A DNA stretch of 64,000 nt, taken from Providencia alcalifaciens. GTDB taxonomy: Bacteria > Pseudomonadota > Gammaproteobacteria > Enterobacterales > Enterobacteriaceae. The translations under genes were made by a program, and so were the position numbers. Below, piece by piece: positions 36,757 to 48,344 of this stretch (position 1 is its first letter; each line of letters opens with the position of its first letter). The DNA is taken from assembly GCF_020271745.1 (NCBI RefSeq), contig NZ_CP084296.1, forward strand, positions 1,240,001 to 1,304,000. Direction: 5' to 3'. Below the pieces are notes generated by a model, which searched no databases, was not told the DNA's origin, and saw only the letters and a program-made list of their open reading frames with translations.

Positions 36757-36868
36757 TCGATCTGATTCACTTACCAAAATTGGCGGTATCTTACCATAAA
36801 CCATTACTGAAAGTGTGTAGAATCTGTGCCTAAAATGAGACTTAAAATAAATGCATGCTTATCAGTGA

Positions 36869-37456
<588 letters not shown>

Positions 37457-37459
37457 CAA

Positions 37460-38269
37460 TTACTTCTGACATTGAGGGCAATAAAAGGTTGTCCTCTGTC
37501 CTTGTTTGATGCTTTCAATCAGGGTTCCGCACACAGAACAAGGCTCACCTTTTTTTCCATACACAAACAACTCTTGAGCAAAGTAACCCGGTTTTCCGTC
37601 TGACTGTAAGAAGTCTTTGAGGGTGGTTCCACCTTGTTCTATTGAACGTTGCAGTACTTTTTTAATCTGCGTAACAAGTTCGGTAATCTCATTGTGTGTC
37701 AGTGTGTTAGTCAGCTTTTCTGGTGAGATCCCTGATGCAAAAAGGGCTTCATTGGCGTAGATATTCCCTACCCCAACAACGATTTTGTTGTCCATCAACC
37801 AAGGTTTCACCGCAACCTTACGTTTAGCTGCTAAATCAAAGAGATATTTAGGATTAAACTCATCGGAGAGAGGTTCAGGGCCTAAATGGGCGAGAACGGA
37901 GCTGGACGCTAAATCATCACACCATAACCATGCACCAAAGCGTCGAGGGTCGGTGTAGCGCAGTACTTTACCGTCACGCAAGATAAGGTCTACATGGTCA
38001 TGTTTTCCTTCTGGTATCTCTTCCGTCAAAATTCGCACACTGCCAGACATTCCCAAATGGACAATAATCCATCCTTTGCGCAGTTCAATAAGTAGGTATT
38101 TTGCACGTCGTTGAACACTTATCACGGTTTCATCAGATAAACGCATGATTTGTTCACTTACTGGCCAACGTAGCCGTTCATTACGTACAACGGCATAACT
38201 AATTGTATTGCCGACTAAATGTGGTTCAATACCTCGGCGACTGGTTTCAACTTCGGGAAGTTCTGGCAT
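37460..38269 (-). CDS. mutM: Formamidopyrimidine-DNA glycosylase
   Basis: Excises 8-oxoguanine and nicks the abasic site. The mature N-terminus must be PELPEVE (Pro2 is the catalytic nucleophile, Glu3 assists), so the start is 38269, giving 269 residues; a longer frame with 20 extra residues would destroy activity. The beta-finger Lys is in [10 protein letters not shown], the helix-two-turn-helix in [14 protein letters not shown], and the zinc finger CSVC...CPQCQK closes the protein. Confidence 0.97.
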   Translation of the reverse strand: MPELPEVETSRRGIEPHLVGNTISYAVVRNERLRWPVSEQIMRLSDETVISVQRRAKYLLIELRKGWIIVHLGMSGSVRILTEEIPEGKHDHVDLILRDGKVLRYTDPRRFGAWLWCDDLASSSVLAHLGPEPLSDEFNPKYLFDLAAKRKVAVKPWLMDNKIVVGVGNIYANEALFASGISPEKLTNTLTHNEITELVTQIKKVLQRSIEQGGTTLKDFLQSDGKPGYFAQELFVYGKKGEPCSVCGTLIESIKQGQRTTFYCPQCQK

Positions 38270-38382
38270 AGTAATTCTCCAATGTCTTTTATATAAAAAA
38301 CAATCATTTCTTCTCTGTTGAATTAACATGAGTTATTCTAATAAGAAATGCCTTATACAATATTATTTCCGAGTATCGCACT

Positions 38383-39651
38383 ATGACTAATTTATCTTCT
38401 CGTGGTAGCACATTAATACCATCACTTCATCGATATGCTCCCACACTAGTGCTCGGATTATGCCTAATTTCGCTTTTGTTATTACCTTTCAGACCTGATA
38501 TTACCAGCAAAATATTTAATTTTGCAGGTATTGTAGCTATTTTAATATTTTTCACTTCGCCTAAAAATTACTTCAAAAATAAATTAATCATTATTGCTGC
38601 GCCGTTATTTCTCATTGGTGTTACCCACTTACTTTGGGTTGAACTTTATAAAGTAAATGATTCTATTTATCGCAATGTCTACCATGGCTACTTTCAAATG
38701 GGAAAAATAGCCTTATTTGGTAGCTTTTTATTACTTATTGTGAATAATGCATGGCAAAACCGTTTAACATCAAAATTGTATTTAATTACCGCAATAATAA
38801 GCCAGATGAGTATCCTTGGATATGCATCTTACCAAGCGTTTTATCTACATATGTCACGGATTGATTTGGCATTTCAGAATGCATCTAACGCAACGGGTGC
38901 AGCCTATGCCATCATTTTTCTATCTTTATACGCTCAATTTATATTTTTAAATTTAACGACTAAAGTAAAATATTATTTATATTCTTTTTCAATTTTAATG
39001 ACATTTTCCTGCTTAATACTGACCGGAACAAGAGCAGGCATATTGTTATACCCAGTCATTAGTCTAATCATCTTTTTACTGTATTCTAAAAAAAACAAAG
39101 CAATAAAATTAAAGTTTGCACTTATTCCAATTATTATCGCTTTAATTATATGTGCAGTTTTTAGTAAAACAATTACGCAAAGAATGCTAAGCGCCAGTAA
39201 TGAAGTAATAGTCTATATTAAGAATGAATCGACATCCTCAATTGGCGATAGGCTCTCGATGATCCAAACAGGATACTATTCATCTAATGGATTTTTATGG
39301 CAATCAGCAGAAGACAGAAATAGTAAAATAATTGCCTTAGCAAAAAATGATAAGGGATTCGTTGGGGCAACCAAACATATGCACGCCCACCTACATAACG
39401 ACTTAATGGAAACATTATCCACTAAAGGCTGGATTAATGGTGTTCTGCTTCTATTATTATTCTATGCTTCAATAATCATTTATGGCTATAAACAAGCCAA
39501 GAATCCTTTTATTTTAGGCTTTGCTCTCTCTTTAATTGGATTAGGGTTTAGCGATACGCTGGTCATTTCAACTCAAGTCTCACTATCCTGGGTACTTGTG
39601 CTGATCCTTATCTGTAGTTGCTTTCCCTCAAAGAGGGAGGCTCATAGTTAA
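38383..39651 (+). CDS. waaL: O-antigen ligase WaaL
   Basis: Polytopic inner-membrane enzyme that joins undecaprenyl-linked O-polysaccharide to lipid A-core in the periplasm. The 422 residues form about twelve helices. LTGTRAGILLYP carries the conserved Arg of the family, and a large periplasmic loop ends in HLHNDLMETLSTKGW, with the conserved His of the WaaL/Wzy superfamily. Its place among core genes and between mutM and the core transferases supports ligase rather than polymerase. It is AT-rich but less so than the 3.6-16 kb cluster. Confidence 0.9.
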   Translation: MTNLSSRGSTLIPSLHRYAPTLVLGLCLISLLLLPFRPDITSKIFNFAGIVAILIFFTSPKNYFKNKLIIIAAPLFLIGVTHLLWVELYKVNDSIYRNVYHGYFQMGKIALFGSFLLLIVNNAWQNRLTSKLYLITAIISQMSILGYASYQAFYLHMSRIDLAFQNASNATGAAYAIIFLSLYAQFIFLNLTTKVKYYLYSFSILMTFSCLILTGTRAGILLYPVISLIIFLLYSKKNKAIKLKFALIPIIIALIICAVFSKTITQRMLSASNEVIVYIKNESTSSIGDRLSMIQTGYYSSNGFLWQSAEDRNSKIIALAKNDKGFVGATKHMHAHLHNDLMETLSTKGWINGVLLLLLFYASIIIYGYKQAKNPFILGFALSLIGLGFSDTLVISTQVSLSWVLVLILICSCFPSKREAHS

Positions 39652-39673
39652 GTCAGATTGGATTACCGTGATA

Positions 39674-40711
39674 TTATAGCTGGGTGTTTTTTTTAGTATA
39701 AATAACTCGAATCAACATCCAGATAAAAGTGTTGTCCATCGCAATAATTTTTGCTCTTTTCCTATATTTTCTGGGTAATAAGCGAATATCGTAACCCGTA
39801 AAAAAATGTTGGCTATTTAACTCTGCTAACTCACTGAATTTTTTAGCAAGAAATAATTTCCACCCATATCTTAATTTACTACTAAATACACTAGATTCTA
39901 GTTGGCTATAAATAGTGCTTTGATTTTCGCCGGTATAAATCTGTTTGATTTCTTTTTCTATTGTCTCTTTCGCATAGATGTCATGAAAGTAATCCTGTTG
40001 TGTCCAAGCGGATGTCGTCAAAGAACCTTCACGATATTGATGATGATATAAATACTCTAGACAGATATTTAGCTTTGCCAAAGATAATATTTTACATATA
40101 AATAAAATATCTTCAGCTAAACATAAATTAGGATTAAATCTAATATTACTGCTGTCTAAAAAACGCTTTGAAATTAGCATTGAACCAATATGAAATGACA
40201 TATTGCCCAATAAATATTGGCTTAAGATATCTTGACAATTATTGGATTTCGGTAACTTTTCGACAGTATTAGTGTAATGTTTGTAATAGCCACATAGCTG
40301 AACATCCACTTTATTTTGGTTAATTTTCTCAACAAGTGTTTCCAGAAATGTCGGTTCTAATCTGTCATCACTATCCAGAAAGCAGAGGTAATCACTATTA
40401 GCATATGCGATACCTATATTACGAGCTTTAGAAACCCCACCATTTGGTGTAGTAATAACCTTAATATTTTGGTTACCACCAAATTTTTCGGCGATTAGTT
40501 CGGCAGTATTATCTGTGGAGCCATCATTAACAATAACAATTTGATAATCCAAATAAGTTTGCTTCAAAACTGACTCTATCGTTTCGCAAATGAACCCCCC
40601 AGAATTATACGCAGGGATGATGATTGAAACTGTACTATGAGGAATTTGATTGCCTTGTAAAAAATATTGGTTATCCATAAGATTATGCCGTAGAATAATT
40701 AATAGGTACAT
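39674..40711 (-). CDS. Glycosyltransferase family 2, probable LPS core
   Basis: GT-A transferase with VSIIIPAYNSGGFICETIES, IVIVNDGSTDNT, VSKARNIGI and the metal-binding DSD of CFLDSDDRLEP, followed by LAEDILFICKIL with the usual acidic pair. The 345 residues include a C-terminal helical part of unclear function. Two starts are possible, 40711 and 40678; neither has a strong ribosome site. It is convergent with waaL, ending 22 bases from it, and is isolated from other minus-strand genes. A role in core or O-chain modification is inferred from location only. Confidence 0.82.
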   Translation of the reverse strand: MYLLIILRHNLMDNQYFLQGNQIPHSTVSIIIPAYNSGGFICETIESVLKQTYLDYQIVIVNDGSTDNTAELIAEKFGGNQNIKVITTPNGGVSKARNIGIAYANSDYLCFLDSDDRLEPTFLETLVEKINQNKVDVQLCGYYKHYTNTVEKLPKSNNCQDILSQYLLGNMSFHIGSMLISKRFLDSSNIRFNPNLCLAEDILFICKILSLAKLNICLEYLYHHQYREGSLTTSAWTQQDYFHDIYAKETIEKEIKQIYTGENQSTIYSQLESSVFSSKLRYGWKLFLAKKFSELAELNSQHFFTGYDIRLLPRKYRKRAKIIAMDNTFIWMLIRVIYTKKNTQL

Positions 40712-40872
40712 CTATTCATATAGATTAAACTAATCATAAATTAATGTATACGCTCATTTTATCTAATACTTAAATTTGTAACCTGCCTTTATGGCTCATA
40801 GTGGGCCATTTAAGTTAAATTCGATAACTATTTATTATTTTTAGACACTTCAAATGCTATTGGCCTCGAAAA

Positions 40873-42426
40873 ATGAAAGAAAAAATAAATGTAAAAAAAA
40901 TACTATTTACAATAATCGCCTTAGTTATACTCATCATTTTCTCTAAAATAATGCTACGAGGCACCGGGATTGGACATCCTAGTGTTCGAGAAATAACTCT
41001 AGTCTGTCTATTTTTTATTATTTTAAGCTCGTCTAAAAAAGCCTATTGGTACTTAGGTTCTTTGTTTATAGCAGCCTATGTATTATATACACCGATTGGA
41101 TTGACATTTGGCGTTCCAACCTACCAATACTTAGCATCATTAATCGCAACGGATGCTTTAGAAACAAAAGAATTTTTTACTCAAATTCCAATTAAAAATT
41201 ATTTCTCGAGTTTAGTCATTCTTGCTGGTTTCATCGCCTTTAAAAAAATAATAACAATAAAATCCATTAACCTATATAGAAATAAAACATTGATGGTTTG
41301 CCTTGTCATTGTTGCTTTAATTAATCAGCCTCCTTTCCAGTTTTTTAACGAAAGCTATCAATCATTTGTTAATCTGAAGGATGAAGTCAATTCATTAAAA
41401 GATTTAACCAAAAAGAGCGAATGGGGTCAGTCCGAGCTAAAGAGTAGCAATACTCAATACGATGACTATGTTTTGATTATCGGGGAAAGTGTCCGGCGCG
41501 ATTATATGGGGATTTATGGCTATCCCATCAATAACACGCCATTTTTATCTAAAGTAAATGGAACTATTGTAGATGGCTTAACTGCAAGCGGCACAAATAC
41601 CATATCATCATTACGCTTGATGTTAACCGCTTCCAAAAAATCTGAATGGCTACCTAATTACGGGCTAAATTTTATTGATTTAGCCAAATCAGCCGGAATA
41701 AAAACATATTGGTTATCTAACCAAGGATTTATTGGTGAGTATGATACTCCAATAAGCTTCATTGCCTCACGTAGTGATATGAAGAAATTCATTAAAATTG
41801 GGTCCTATAATTCAAGCAATGCGAGCGACTTTGAGCTTATTGATATGCTTAAGAATGAACTCAGTTCTAAGGTAGAGAAGAAACAGAAACGATTATTTGT
41901 CGTTCATCTTTATGGTTCACATCCCGATGCCTGTGCAAGAATTGAAGATTATGACAAGCAATACATTATAAAAGACGAAAAATATAATAATATTTCTTGC
42001 TATGTGACAAGTATTCAGAAGACAGATGAAATTATCGAGAAAATTTATAATTTATTAGGTGAGCAAGAGAAAAGAGATGGACGCACTTTTTCTATTCTCT
42101 ATTTCTCTGATCACGGGCTATCTCATAGCTTAGTTAACAATGAAATTCGAATGAGTTTGAGTGACTCTACGGCGAAAGTTCTAGATATTCCATTGATTAA
42201 AATATCATCCGATGATAAAGAAAGAACTATAGTGAAAAACTTTAAATCCGGTTTATTATTTGTAGATGGACTCGCTAATTGGTTAGGGATTAATAATAGT
42301 AAAATTGATTCTAACCACAGTTTATTTACGCCTGAAGATGATCCTACTAATTATGGATTACTTGAAAAGTATTCGAAATTAAAAAACTCAGATAATGACC
42401 AGGCTATTGATATTAGAGGTAAATAA
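40873..42426 (+). CDS. Phosphoethanolamine transferase-like membrane sulfatase-fold enzyme
   Basis: Inner-membrane enzyme of the EptA/EptC(CptA) superfamily, predicted to transfer phosphoethanolamine or a similar group to LPS core. Five hydrophobic helices occupy about residues 8-150, then the periplasmic domain begins. YVLIIGESVRRDYMGIYGYP near 199-218 gives the first metal-binding Glu, ASGTNTISSLRL near 238-249 the nucleophile Thr, and YFSDHGLSHS the Asp-His pair. HLYGSHPDAC supplies a further His. The length of 517 is near that of core-modifying members. It lies among core genes, supporting core rather than lipid A as target. A terminator follows. Confidence 0.83.
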   Translation: MKEKINVKKILFTIIALVILIIFSKIMLRGTGIGHPSVREITLVCLFFIILSSSKKAYWYLGSLFIAAYVLYTPIGLTFGVPTYQYLASLIATDALETKEFFTQIPIKNYFSSLVILAGFIAFKKIITIKSINLYRNKTLMVCLVIVALINQPPFQFFNESYQSFVNLKDEVNSLKDLTKKSEWGQSELKSSNTQYDDYVLIIGESVRRDYMGIYGYPINNTPFLSKVNGTIVDGLTASGTNTISSLRLMLTASKKSEWLPNYGLNFIDLAKSAGIKTYWLSNQGFIGEYDTPISFIASRSDMKKFIKIGSYNSSNASDFELIDMLKNELSSKVEKKQKRLFVVHLYGSHPDACARIEDYDKQYIIKDEKYNNISCYVTSIQKTDEIIEKIYNLLGEQEKRDGRTFSILYFSDHGLSHSLVNNEIRMSLSDSTAKVLDIPLIKISSDDKERTIVKNFKSGLLFVDGLANWLGINNSKIDSNHSLFTPEDDPTNYGLLEKYSKLKNSDNDQAIDIRGK

Positions 42427-42434
42427 TATTTATA

Positions 42435-42466
42435 CGGTGGTGATTAACCATCACCACCGCTAATTT
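42435..42466. terminator. Hairpin terminator between convergent core genes
   Basis: Ten-base stem CGGTGGTGAT with ATCACCACCG around a five-base loop, then a T-rich tail on the plus strand. It lies between the phosphoethanolamine-transferase-like gene and the convergent GT8 gene. Confidence 0.88.
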
Positions 42467-43444
42467 TTATTTAAATTTTTTATATTTAATCAAGCTAGAG
42501 AGTCCAGCCAGAAACTTCTTTTGATTAAACTCATGTTTATATCTTTCTTGATACTCTGGCTTTTTCTTTGCATCAACTAATTCATCATTTTTCCAAGGTG
42601 ATGTTTCAAAAGCGATTTTAAACGTTTGACTTGCTGGGTAATCAACTGCCCAATAATGCCAAGGTTTGGTTGCCCCTGTATAATGAATTAATTTAGTTTC
42701 TGATGTAATATAGTCTTTATAATTCTTATGCTCTAATTCATTCTTTAGAGTATAGATACAATTATAATCTCTTGGCAGATAAATATTTTTGCAATTAAAT
42801 ATGATATTCAATGCATCTTGGTCTAAATATTTTAATGTCTTTCCTGTATGGTTATCTGTAATAAGGTTAAAGGCCTGCTTCGTAAATTTATCTTTATCCC
42901 ATGCTTTTAGATTCAGAAAAATAACACCAGCATTGAAATATTTATCTTTTAGCTGAGGCATAGAAAGACGCTCAACACAGGAAACCTGCATGTTTGGCAC
43001 ATCAGGAATAACTGCAGCATATTCCCCATTAAACTCGATATTAGTATAATGCTTCAAACTGCCCTTACAGAATACATCCGCATCTAAATATAAGATTGAA
43101 GATAATGACTCACATAAATGATCAAAAATAAAGAACCTAAAATAAGTTGCATATGACCAAACATGAGATATTGGTAATTTTTTCAGTTCATCTGAATTGA
43201 TAATGTAAACATCAATATTCACATTCTGGTTGAGTGTCAATCGCTCTAGTTTAGATAAAAAATCATCATTTATATAATCTGTAAAAAGGTGAAATTTCAG
43301 CTTAATATCTTGATTATTAATAATAATGGAATTCATGGACAAGCCAGAGCCAAATAAAAAGCCCTTATCTACACCATAAGCGATATTTAGCTCAGCAGCA
43401 CCATTTTGCGTCCCTAATTCAATTTTTTCTTTTATTAAGTTCAC
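42467..43444 (-). CDS. LPS core glycosyltransferase, GT8 family (second of two)
   Basis: Retaining transferase of the WaaO/WaaJ type that adds a hexose to the outer core. Residues 18-40 read NIAYGVDKGFLFGSGLSMNS, the usual N-terminus, and LYLDADVFCKG contains the metal-binding DxD. FNAGVIFLNLKAWDK and LDQDALNIIF are the family acceptor and donor segments, and LIHYTGATKPW ends the domain. The length of 325 is normal. It lies 12 bases after a related GT8 gene; the two are alike along their length and look like diverged tandem duplicates. The sugar added is not predictable. Confidence 0.9.
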   Translation of the reverse strand: MNLIKEKIELGTQNGAAELNIAYGVDKGFLFGSGLSMNSIIINNQDIKLKFHLFTDYINDDFLSKLERLTLNQNVNIDVYIINSDELKKLPISHVWSYATYFRFFIFDHLCESLSSILYLDADVFCKGSLKHYTNIEFNGEYAAVIPDVPNMQVSCVERLSMPQLKDKYFNAGVIFLNLKAWDKDKFTKQAFNLITDNHTGKTLKYLDQDALNIIFNCKNIYLPRDYNCIYTLKNELEHKNYKDYITSETKLIHYTGATKPWHYWAVDYPASQTFKIAFETSPWKNDELVDAKKKPEYQERYKHEFNQKKFLAGLSSLIKYKKFK

Positions 43445-43456
43445 GTAAATACCTAT

Positions 43457-44458
43457 TTATATTTTGCTAAAAAAGTATGCAATATAGTTCTTGAGTGCAG
43501 AACAATACTTTCTTTGATTAATCTTATGCTTTGCACAATAACGCAGATGATTGCTACTTTTAGCTTTTAATAGCGGAATATCTGCCCACGGAGAAGCGGC
43601 TCTAGCAGCCAAAAATGGCTGTGCTGTTTCATAACATGCCCACTCATGCCACGGCTTCGTTGGACCCACATAATGAATAAACACCGTGGTTTGCTTTACA
43701 GGAAAACCAAAGCTCTTTTTTAGCTCATAATTCAAACTAAATTGCGTATTAAAAATAGAGCTAATAAACAATACACCATCTGTTAATAAGATATTAAGCA
43801 CGTCTTGGTCGGGATAAACAAGCCTATTACTAATATCATTATCCATCAGTAACGCCATCGATTTTTCTGTAACATTATTCGTTTTCCACGCCCGTAAATT
43901 TATATACATGACGCCACTATTAAAATAGCCTTCCGATATAGATGGAAAACCTAATGAATCTGCTCTTTTTTGCCACCATGCCTTATCTCGCTCAGGCACA
44001 ACTGCAGCAATATAATCCAACAAATTTAGGCTCAGGAGCTCATCAATATTATGGTTACAGACTACATCTGCATCTAGATACAGCAAATAATCTATTTTAT
44101 CTTTAAAGTACTCCGCGATAATAAATCTAAAATAGATAGCATGAGTCCAGTTTTTGGTCGTTGGTAGCTTTTTAACGTTATTTGAATTAATAAAATAAAT
44201 CGTAATTTTTGTATTGTATAAGTGACAAATTTTAGCAAATTTAGCGATATCGTCATCACTCATTGAATCATCAATAAAAATATGAAACGCAAACTGAACA
44301 TGTGGATTTTGCATCAATAAAGAAACAACTGAAACCCCGCAGCCATATAAAAAATTACGATCAATTCCATATGCAACATGGTGGCATGATGAGTCATCTA
44401 TCTCGATACTTCCTAGTGGAATTACTTTTTTTACCATGCCATCAAAATTAATTACCAT
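43457..44458 (-). CDS. LPS core glycosyltransferase, GT8 family (first of two)
   Basis: Second WaaO/WaaJ-like retaining enzyme. It has HVAYGIDRNFLYGCGVSVVS, the DxD of LYLDADVVCNH, FNSGVMYINLRAWK, PDQDVLNILL and FIHYVGPTKPWHEWA. It is 333 residues long. It is downstream of waaP by 25 bases and upstream of the other GT8 by 12, so waaQ-waaG-waaP-GT8-GT8 appear to be one operon. This one probably acts first if gene order follows sugar order, but that is only inference. Confidence 0.9.
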   Translation of the reverse strand: MVINFDGMVKKVIPLGSIEIDDSSCHHVAYGIDRNFLYGCGVSVVSLLMQNPHVQFAFHIFIDDSMSDDDIAKFAKICHLYNTKITIYFINSNNVKKLPTTKNWTHAIYFRFIIAEYFKDKIDYLLYLDADVVCNHNIDELLSLNLLDYIAAVVPERDKAWWQKRADSLGFPSISEGYFNSGVMYINLRAWKTNNVTEKSMALLMDNDISNRLVYPDQDVLNILLTDGVLFISSIFNTQFSLNYELKKSFGFPVKQTTVFIHYVGPTKPWHEWACYETAQPFLAARAASPWADIPLLKAKSSNHLRYCAKHKINQRKYCSALKNYIAYFFSKI

Positions 44459-44483
44459 ATCTATGTTCCATAACGAATTTTAA

Positions 44484-45281
44484 TTATAAGCCGTGTTTTT
44501 GGGTTCTTTCTTTAATACGTTTGGCTTTACTTTTTGCATCTGCCATCAAACTGGATTCTCGACTCAGTATTTCTTTTAACGGCATTTCAAAATAAATCTT
44601 CATAAACCGGAAAATATCTCGCTGAGTTAAACCAATTTCTAATGACGAAAAGTATAAACCAATTAAGTCCTTATTGCGCCAGCGGGTAGGCACTGACGAC
44701 CTTAGCTGTGCGCGATGCAAATCGATGACTGAAATTTTTAAATCTTGCAGATTTTCTGTGAACGGCAGATGCAGTAAGAAATGGCAAATATAACAGTCGC
44801 GATGGTTAATGCCGATGCTATGCATCTTACGTACCATCTCGGCGACTCGCTGGATCAACATTTGCTTAGTTTTAAATTTAGGTGGCTGAGTGGCCCAATT
44901 AGCGCAGTAATCTTCTAAACTCACAGTTGGAGTGAGATCTTCAGTAATAATAAATGAATGACGTCGAAGTGGGTTCCACCCTTTTTGCCCAAAAGCGCGC
45001 CCGTTCATGGTATCAACGCCAGCTTCGGTCAATCGATGAATCGCATTCCATTCGCGGTCTGCACCTAAAACAGGTAAACGGAATGAAAATAAATTCTTCA
45101 AAACCTCTTTTAGCGTCGTGCCATAGTGAATCTTAATAAAATAGCTTTTATCATCGAGCTGAAAACGCAATGTTCTGCGCGTTTCCAATGCACGAAAGAC
45201 TTCTCCATCCAATTTATCGGTTTCAACAAATGGGTCTTTATCTTTCCACAATTCGTTAAAAGGCGCTTTTAACTCAACCAT
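44484..45281 (-). CDS. waaP: LPS core heptose(I) kinase WaaP
   Basis: Kinase-like enzyme phosphorylating heptose I of the inner core, important for outer-membrane stability. The length of 265 equals E. coli WaaP. Protein-kinase-like motifs are visible: [17 protein letters not shown] with the Lys, catalytic [11 protein letters not shown] near residue 161, and the metal-binding Asp in SVIDLHRAQ. It overlaps the waaG stop by eight bases, so the two are translationally coupled. Confidence 0.97.
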   Translation of the reverse strand: MVELKAPFNELWKDKDPFVETDKLDGEVFRALETRRTLRFQLDDKSYFIKIHYGTTLKEVLKNLFSFRLPVLGADREWNAIHRLTEAGVDTMNGRAFGQKGWNPLRRHSFIITEDLTPTVSLEDYCANWATQPPKFKTKQMLIQRVAEMVRKMHSIGINHRDCYICHFLLHLPFTENLQDLKISVIDLHRAQLRSSVPTRWRNKDLIGLYFSSLEIGLTQRDIFRFMKIYFEMPLKEILSRESSLMADAKSKAKRIKERTQKHGL

Positions 45282-46398
45282 TAGAGCATCCTAAAATAAT
45301 ATCGGCCGCTTTTTCCGGTAAACTGTACAGATCTTCTGTATCCGCATAGTATTTAGCATTGTTTACCCATTGATCGCGTTTTTGTGTATCTTGCAGGCTA
45401 TCGCATAGCGCTTGATTTAAAACTGTCTGTTCAAACGGCTCATTGACCACCACACCACACTGGGCTTTGTCGATAAACGACGCATAACCGCACACTTCAG
45501 TGACTATAATTGGCAACCCAGCGACAATCGCTTCAAGAAGAACAATCCCAGCCGCTTCTTGGTAAGCCGGATGCATCAAAATATCTGCAGCGGCCATTAG
45601 CTCCGCAATATCATTGCGTCCGCTAAAAAATGAAACCTGTTTAGCAATTCCCAATGCTTCTGCGAGTCGTTGATATTTAGCGGGTTTATCTTGCCCTACA
45701 ACCATCAACAATGTGTTATTTCTGATGCTTTCAGGTAATGCCGCTATCGCCTTGAGAGTTCTATCAACTCCCTTGCGTTTAAAATCAGACCCAACTTGAA
45801 GCAACAAAAATGCAGACTCAGGAATTTGATTCTTTTCTCGATAAATACGCTTAGCACCCGGAATCTGTTGGTCATATTTTCGGTCAACAGCGATACCTGG
45901 AGGCAGCATGTGAAAGCGGTCACTTTCAGTTCCATAATGCTTTTTAAAATGGGCAATTTGATGAGGAGTGAGCATCATTAACTGCGTTGCCTTTCCTTTC
46001 TGGAAGACGGCTTTTTCAAAAGCAGCATAATGTTTATAGCGCGGAGTCAGCTTATAAAAAAAGCCTTTTTCTTCAGCCACTTTCTGCGCGTAGCAAACAT
46101 CCGCAGCAAAATACACATCCAGCTCAGGCATTTTATTGAAGCCAACGATTCTTTCTGCAGGATGTTGCTTCAGATGCGCCATTACCCATTCACAATATTG
46201 GGCATTTCGTCCATGGTTAGTGCCTGAACGGGTAGGAACAATAATAATTTCAAACTGTTCTGGACGTTCACCTTCCCATGATTGGGTATAAACACGAATC
46301 TGGTGTCCACGAGATTGGCAAGCCGTCGCAATACGTAAAAAGTCGCGTTGTAGCCCACCAAATGGAAAATATTTATACAGACAAAATGCCAATACCAT
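45274..46398 (-). CDS. waaG: LPS core glucosyltransferase I WaaG
   Basis: GT4 enzyme that adds the first hexose (glucose in E. coli) of the outer core to heptose II. The length of 374 residues equals E. coli Waa[21 protein letters not shown] is the typical N-terminus. [36 protein letters not shown] and [16 protein letters not shown], with the E-x7-E pair, form the donor site. It lies one base after waaQ and overlaps waaP. Confidence 0.97.
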   Translation of the reverse strand: MVLAFCLYKYFPFGGLQRDFLRIATACQSRGHQIRVYTQSWEGERPEQFEIIIVPTRSGTNHGRNAQYCEWVMAHLKQHPAERIVGFNKMPELDVYFAADVCYAQKVAEEKGFFYKLTPRYKHYAAFEKAVFQKGKATQLMMLTPHQIAHFKKHYGTESDRFHMLPPGIAVDRKYDQQIPGAKRIYREKNQIPESAFLLLQVGSDFKRKGVDRTLKAIAALPESIRNNTLLMVVGQDKPAKYQRLAEALGIAKQVSFFSGRNDIAELMAAADILMHPAYQEAAGIVLLEAIVAGLPIIVTEVCGYASFIDKAQCGVVVNEPFEQTVLNQALCDSLQDTQKRDQWVNNAKYYADTEDLYSLPEKAADIILGCSNG

Positions 46399-46399
46399 C

Positions 46400-47464
46400 T
46401 TAGTACCTTCCCATCATTGAGCGCATATTCATCGGCAGCATTTGCTCTGTTGCTTCAATCACATCACTAGTAGGGATCACGGAGAGATATTTTTTATTGC
46501 GGTCTAGCTCATCTCTAGGTGGCATATTTTCATAATCCCCCGCCCAGAATTTCACCACATTATCGCTCCATGGACGCCAAAAAATATGGTTTGTGGCGCC
46601 AAATAGGCAAACGATGGGAGTTTTAACCGCCGCTGCAATATGCATCGGTGCAGAATCGACACCAATAAAAAGGGCAGCATGGGCAATTAATGCGCCTAAT
46701 TCAGGGAAGGATGTTTTTCCTGCAAGCTCAGTCTTTGGCTTGGTTTGGCAATTCTCAGCGATTTCATTCACACACGCTAAGTCTTCTTTGCTTGGGCCCG
46801 ATGTTAATACCACTTGATAGCCACGAGACTGCAGTGCATCAATAACAGCTGAGAATTTTTCATTATCCCAACATTTAAAAATTTGCCGGGCTGTAGGCTG
46901 GATCACCACATAACTGCTGTGAACGCCAAGATCTAACAGCCTTTGATCAATTTTTTTCCAATCATCTTGTGCATAAGACATGGTTAGGTCTGTTTTAAAT
47001 TCTTGGATCCCTAACGGCTTTAATACAGAAAGATTATTTAAAACAACATGCTCCCCTTCAGGAGGAGTGAGATGCGTAAAGCTATTTCGCCAAAATTTCG
47101 AATCACGATGACCGAAATCGTGCGAAATCTTAGTTTCTGCGGGAATGGCACGAACGAGTAACGAAACCATCCATTGGTCGGCAAGGTTAACAACCAAATC
47201 ATACTGATTACGACGTAATTTAAACAGTAAGCTTAAAAAGTTACAGGCTTTGCTCAAGCCACCACTTTTCTTACCTTTCATGCCATATAGCGTATGGATC
47301 TCTTGGTTTTCCGACAAAATGGGAATGGTGTCCTGATAAAGCAAAACATCAATCTGAGCATCAGGATAATTTTGCTTCAATGAGCTGATAACAGGTGTCA
47401 TCAGTAGCATGTCACCATGAAACCGCATCTTGATTACAAGAATTTTTTTATACTGTTTTTTCAC
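46400..47464 (-). CDS. waaQ: LPS heptosyltransferase III WaaQ
   Basis: GT9 enzyme adding the third heptose as a branch on heptose II. The start codon is GTG at 47464; downstream VIKMRFHGDMLLMTPVISSL matches the conserved N-terminus, and AAGAG lies upstream. The C-terminal donor site has VIQPTARQIFKCW and FIGVDSAPMHIAAAVKTPIV. It is the first gene of the waaQGP-GT8-GT8 operon. In the 211 bases upstream I find no JUMPStart on the coding strand. Confidence 0.95.
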   Translation of the reverse strand: MKKQYKKILVIKMRFHGDMLLMTPVISSLKQNYPDAQIDVLLYQDTIPILSENQEIHTLYGMKGKKSGGLSKACNFLSLLFKLRRNQYDLVVNLADQWMVSLLVRAIPAETKISHDFGHRDSKFWRNSFTHLTPPEGEHVVLNNLSVLKPLGIQEFKTDLTMSYAQDDWKKIDQRLLDLGVHSSYVVIQPTARQIFKCWDNEKFSAVIDALQSRGYQVVLTSGPSKEDLACVNEIAENCQTKPKTELAGKTSFPELGALIAHAALFIGVDSAPMHIAAAVKTPIVCLFGATNHIFWRPWSDNVVKFWAGDYENMPPRDELDRNKKYLSVIPTSDVIEATEQMLPMNMRSMMGRY

Positions 47465-47628
47465 CAGGAGCTCTTAATCAGGTCTAGTAGATAAATTGAT
47501 ATGGATATTTGACAATAAAATGCGTTATTAATTCCATGAATACGGAATATGTTACTACGTTCAGATTAATGGTTATAGTTTTTAATCAATATCCCAATGG
47601 GTAGCCACTTTACGGCTGATTTTTGACA

Positions 47629-47654
47629 TAAAAAAACCCAGCCTAAGCTGGGTT
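47629..47654 (-). terminator. Rho-independent terminator of rpmB-rpmG
   Basis: On the minus strand an eight-base stem AACCCAGC with GCTGGGTT and a four-base loop are followed by a run of T residues, 21 bases after the rpmG stop. Confidence 0.92.
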
Positions 47655-47675
47655 CTTCGTACGCAGAAAGCAAAA

Positions 47676-47846
<171 letters not shown>

Positions 47847-47854
47847 TTAGCTCC

Positions 47855-48112
<258 letters not shown>

Positions 48113-48344
48113 TCAGCTCGAGCTTTTTTGTTCTGGGCTTGACTGCCTCGTCAGGCTTAGGAGCCCATCTCAGCAAACTTTTAAGTGATCAACAAAATAT
48201 CTTTATCTTAGCAAAAAAATTTACTGAGATAGGCTCTTCTCGTCAAACCCGAGATCCTTAAAGGTGGCGTAGTATACGCTTTCAATCGTTTTCACTCAAG
48301 CCCAACACAGCAAAAGTTGTCATTTTTTAGTCAAAAAAATAATT

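Noticed and set aside
47465-47675. JUMPStart or ops element ahead of waaQ
   Set aside because: The best match, GGGTAGCCAC near 47600, is on the wrong strand and departs from the core.
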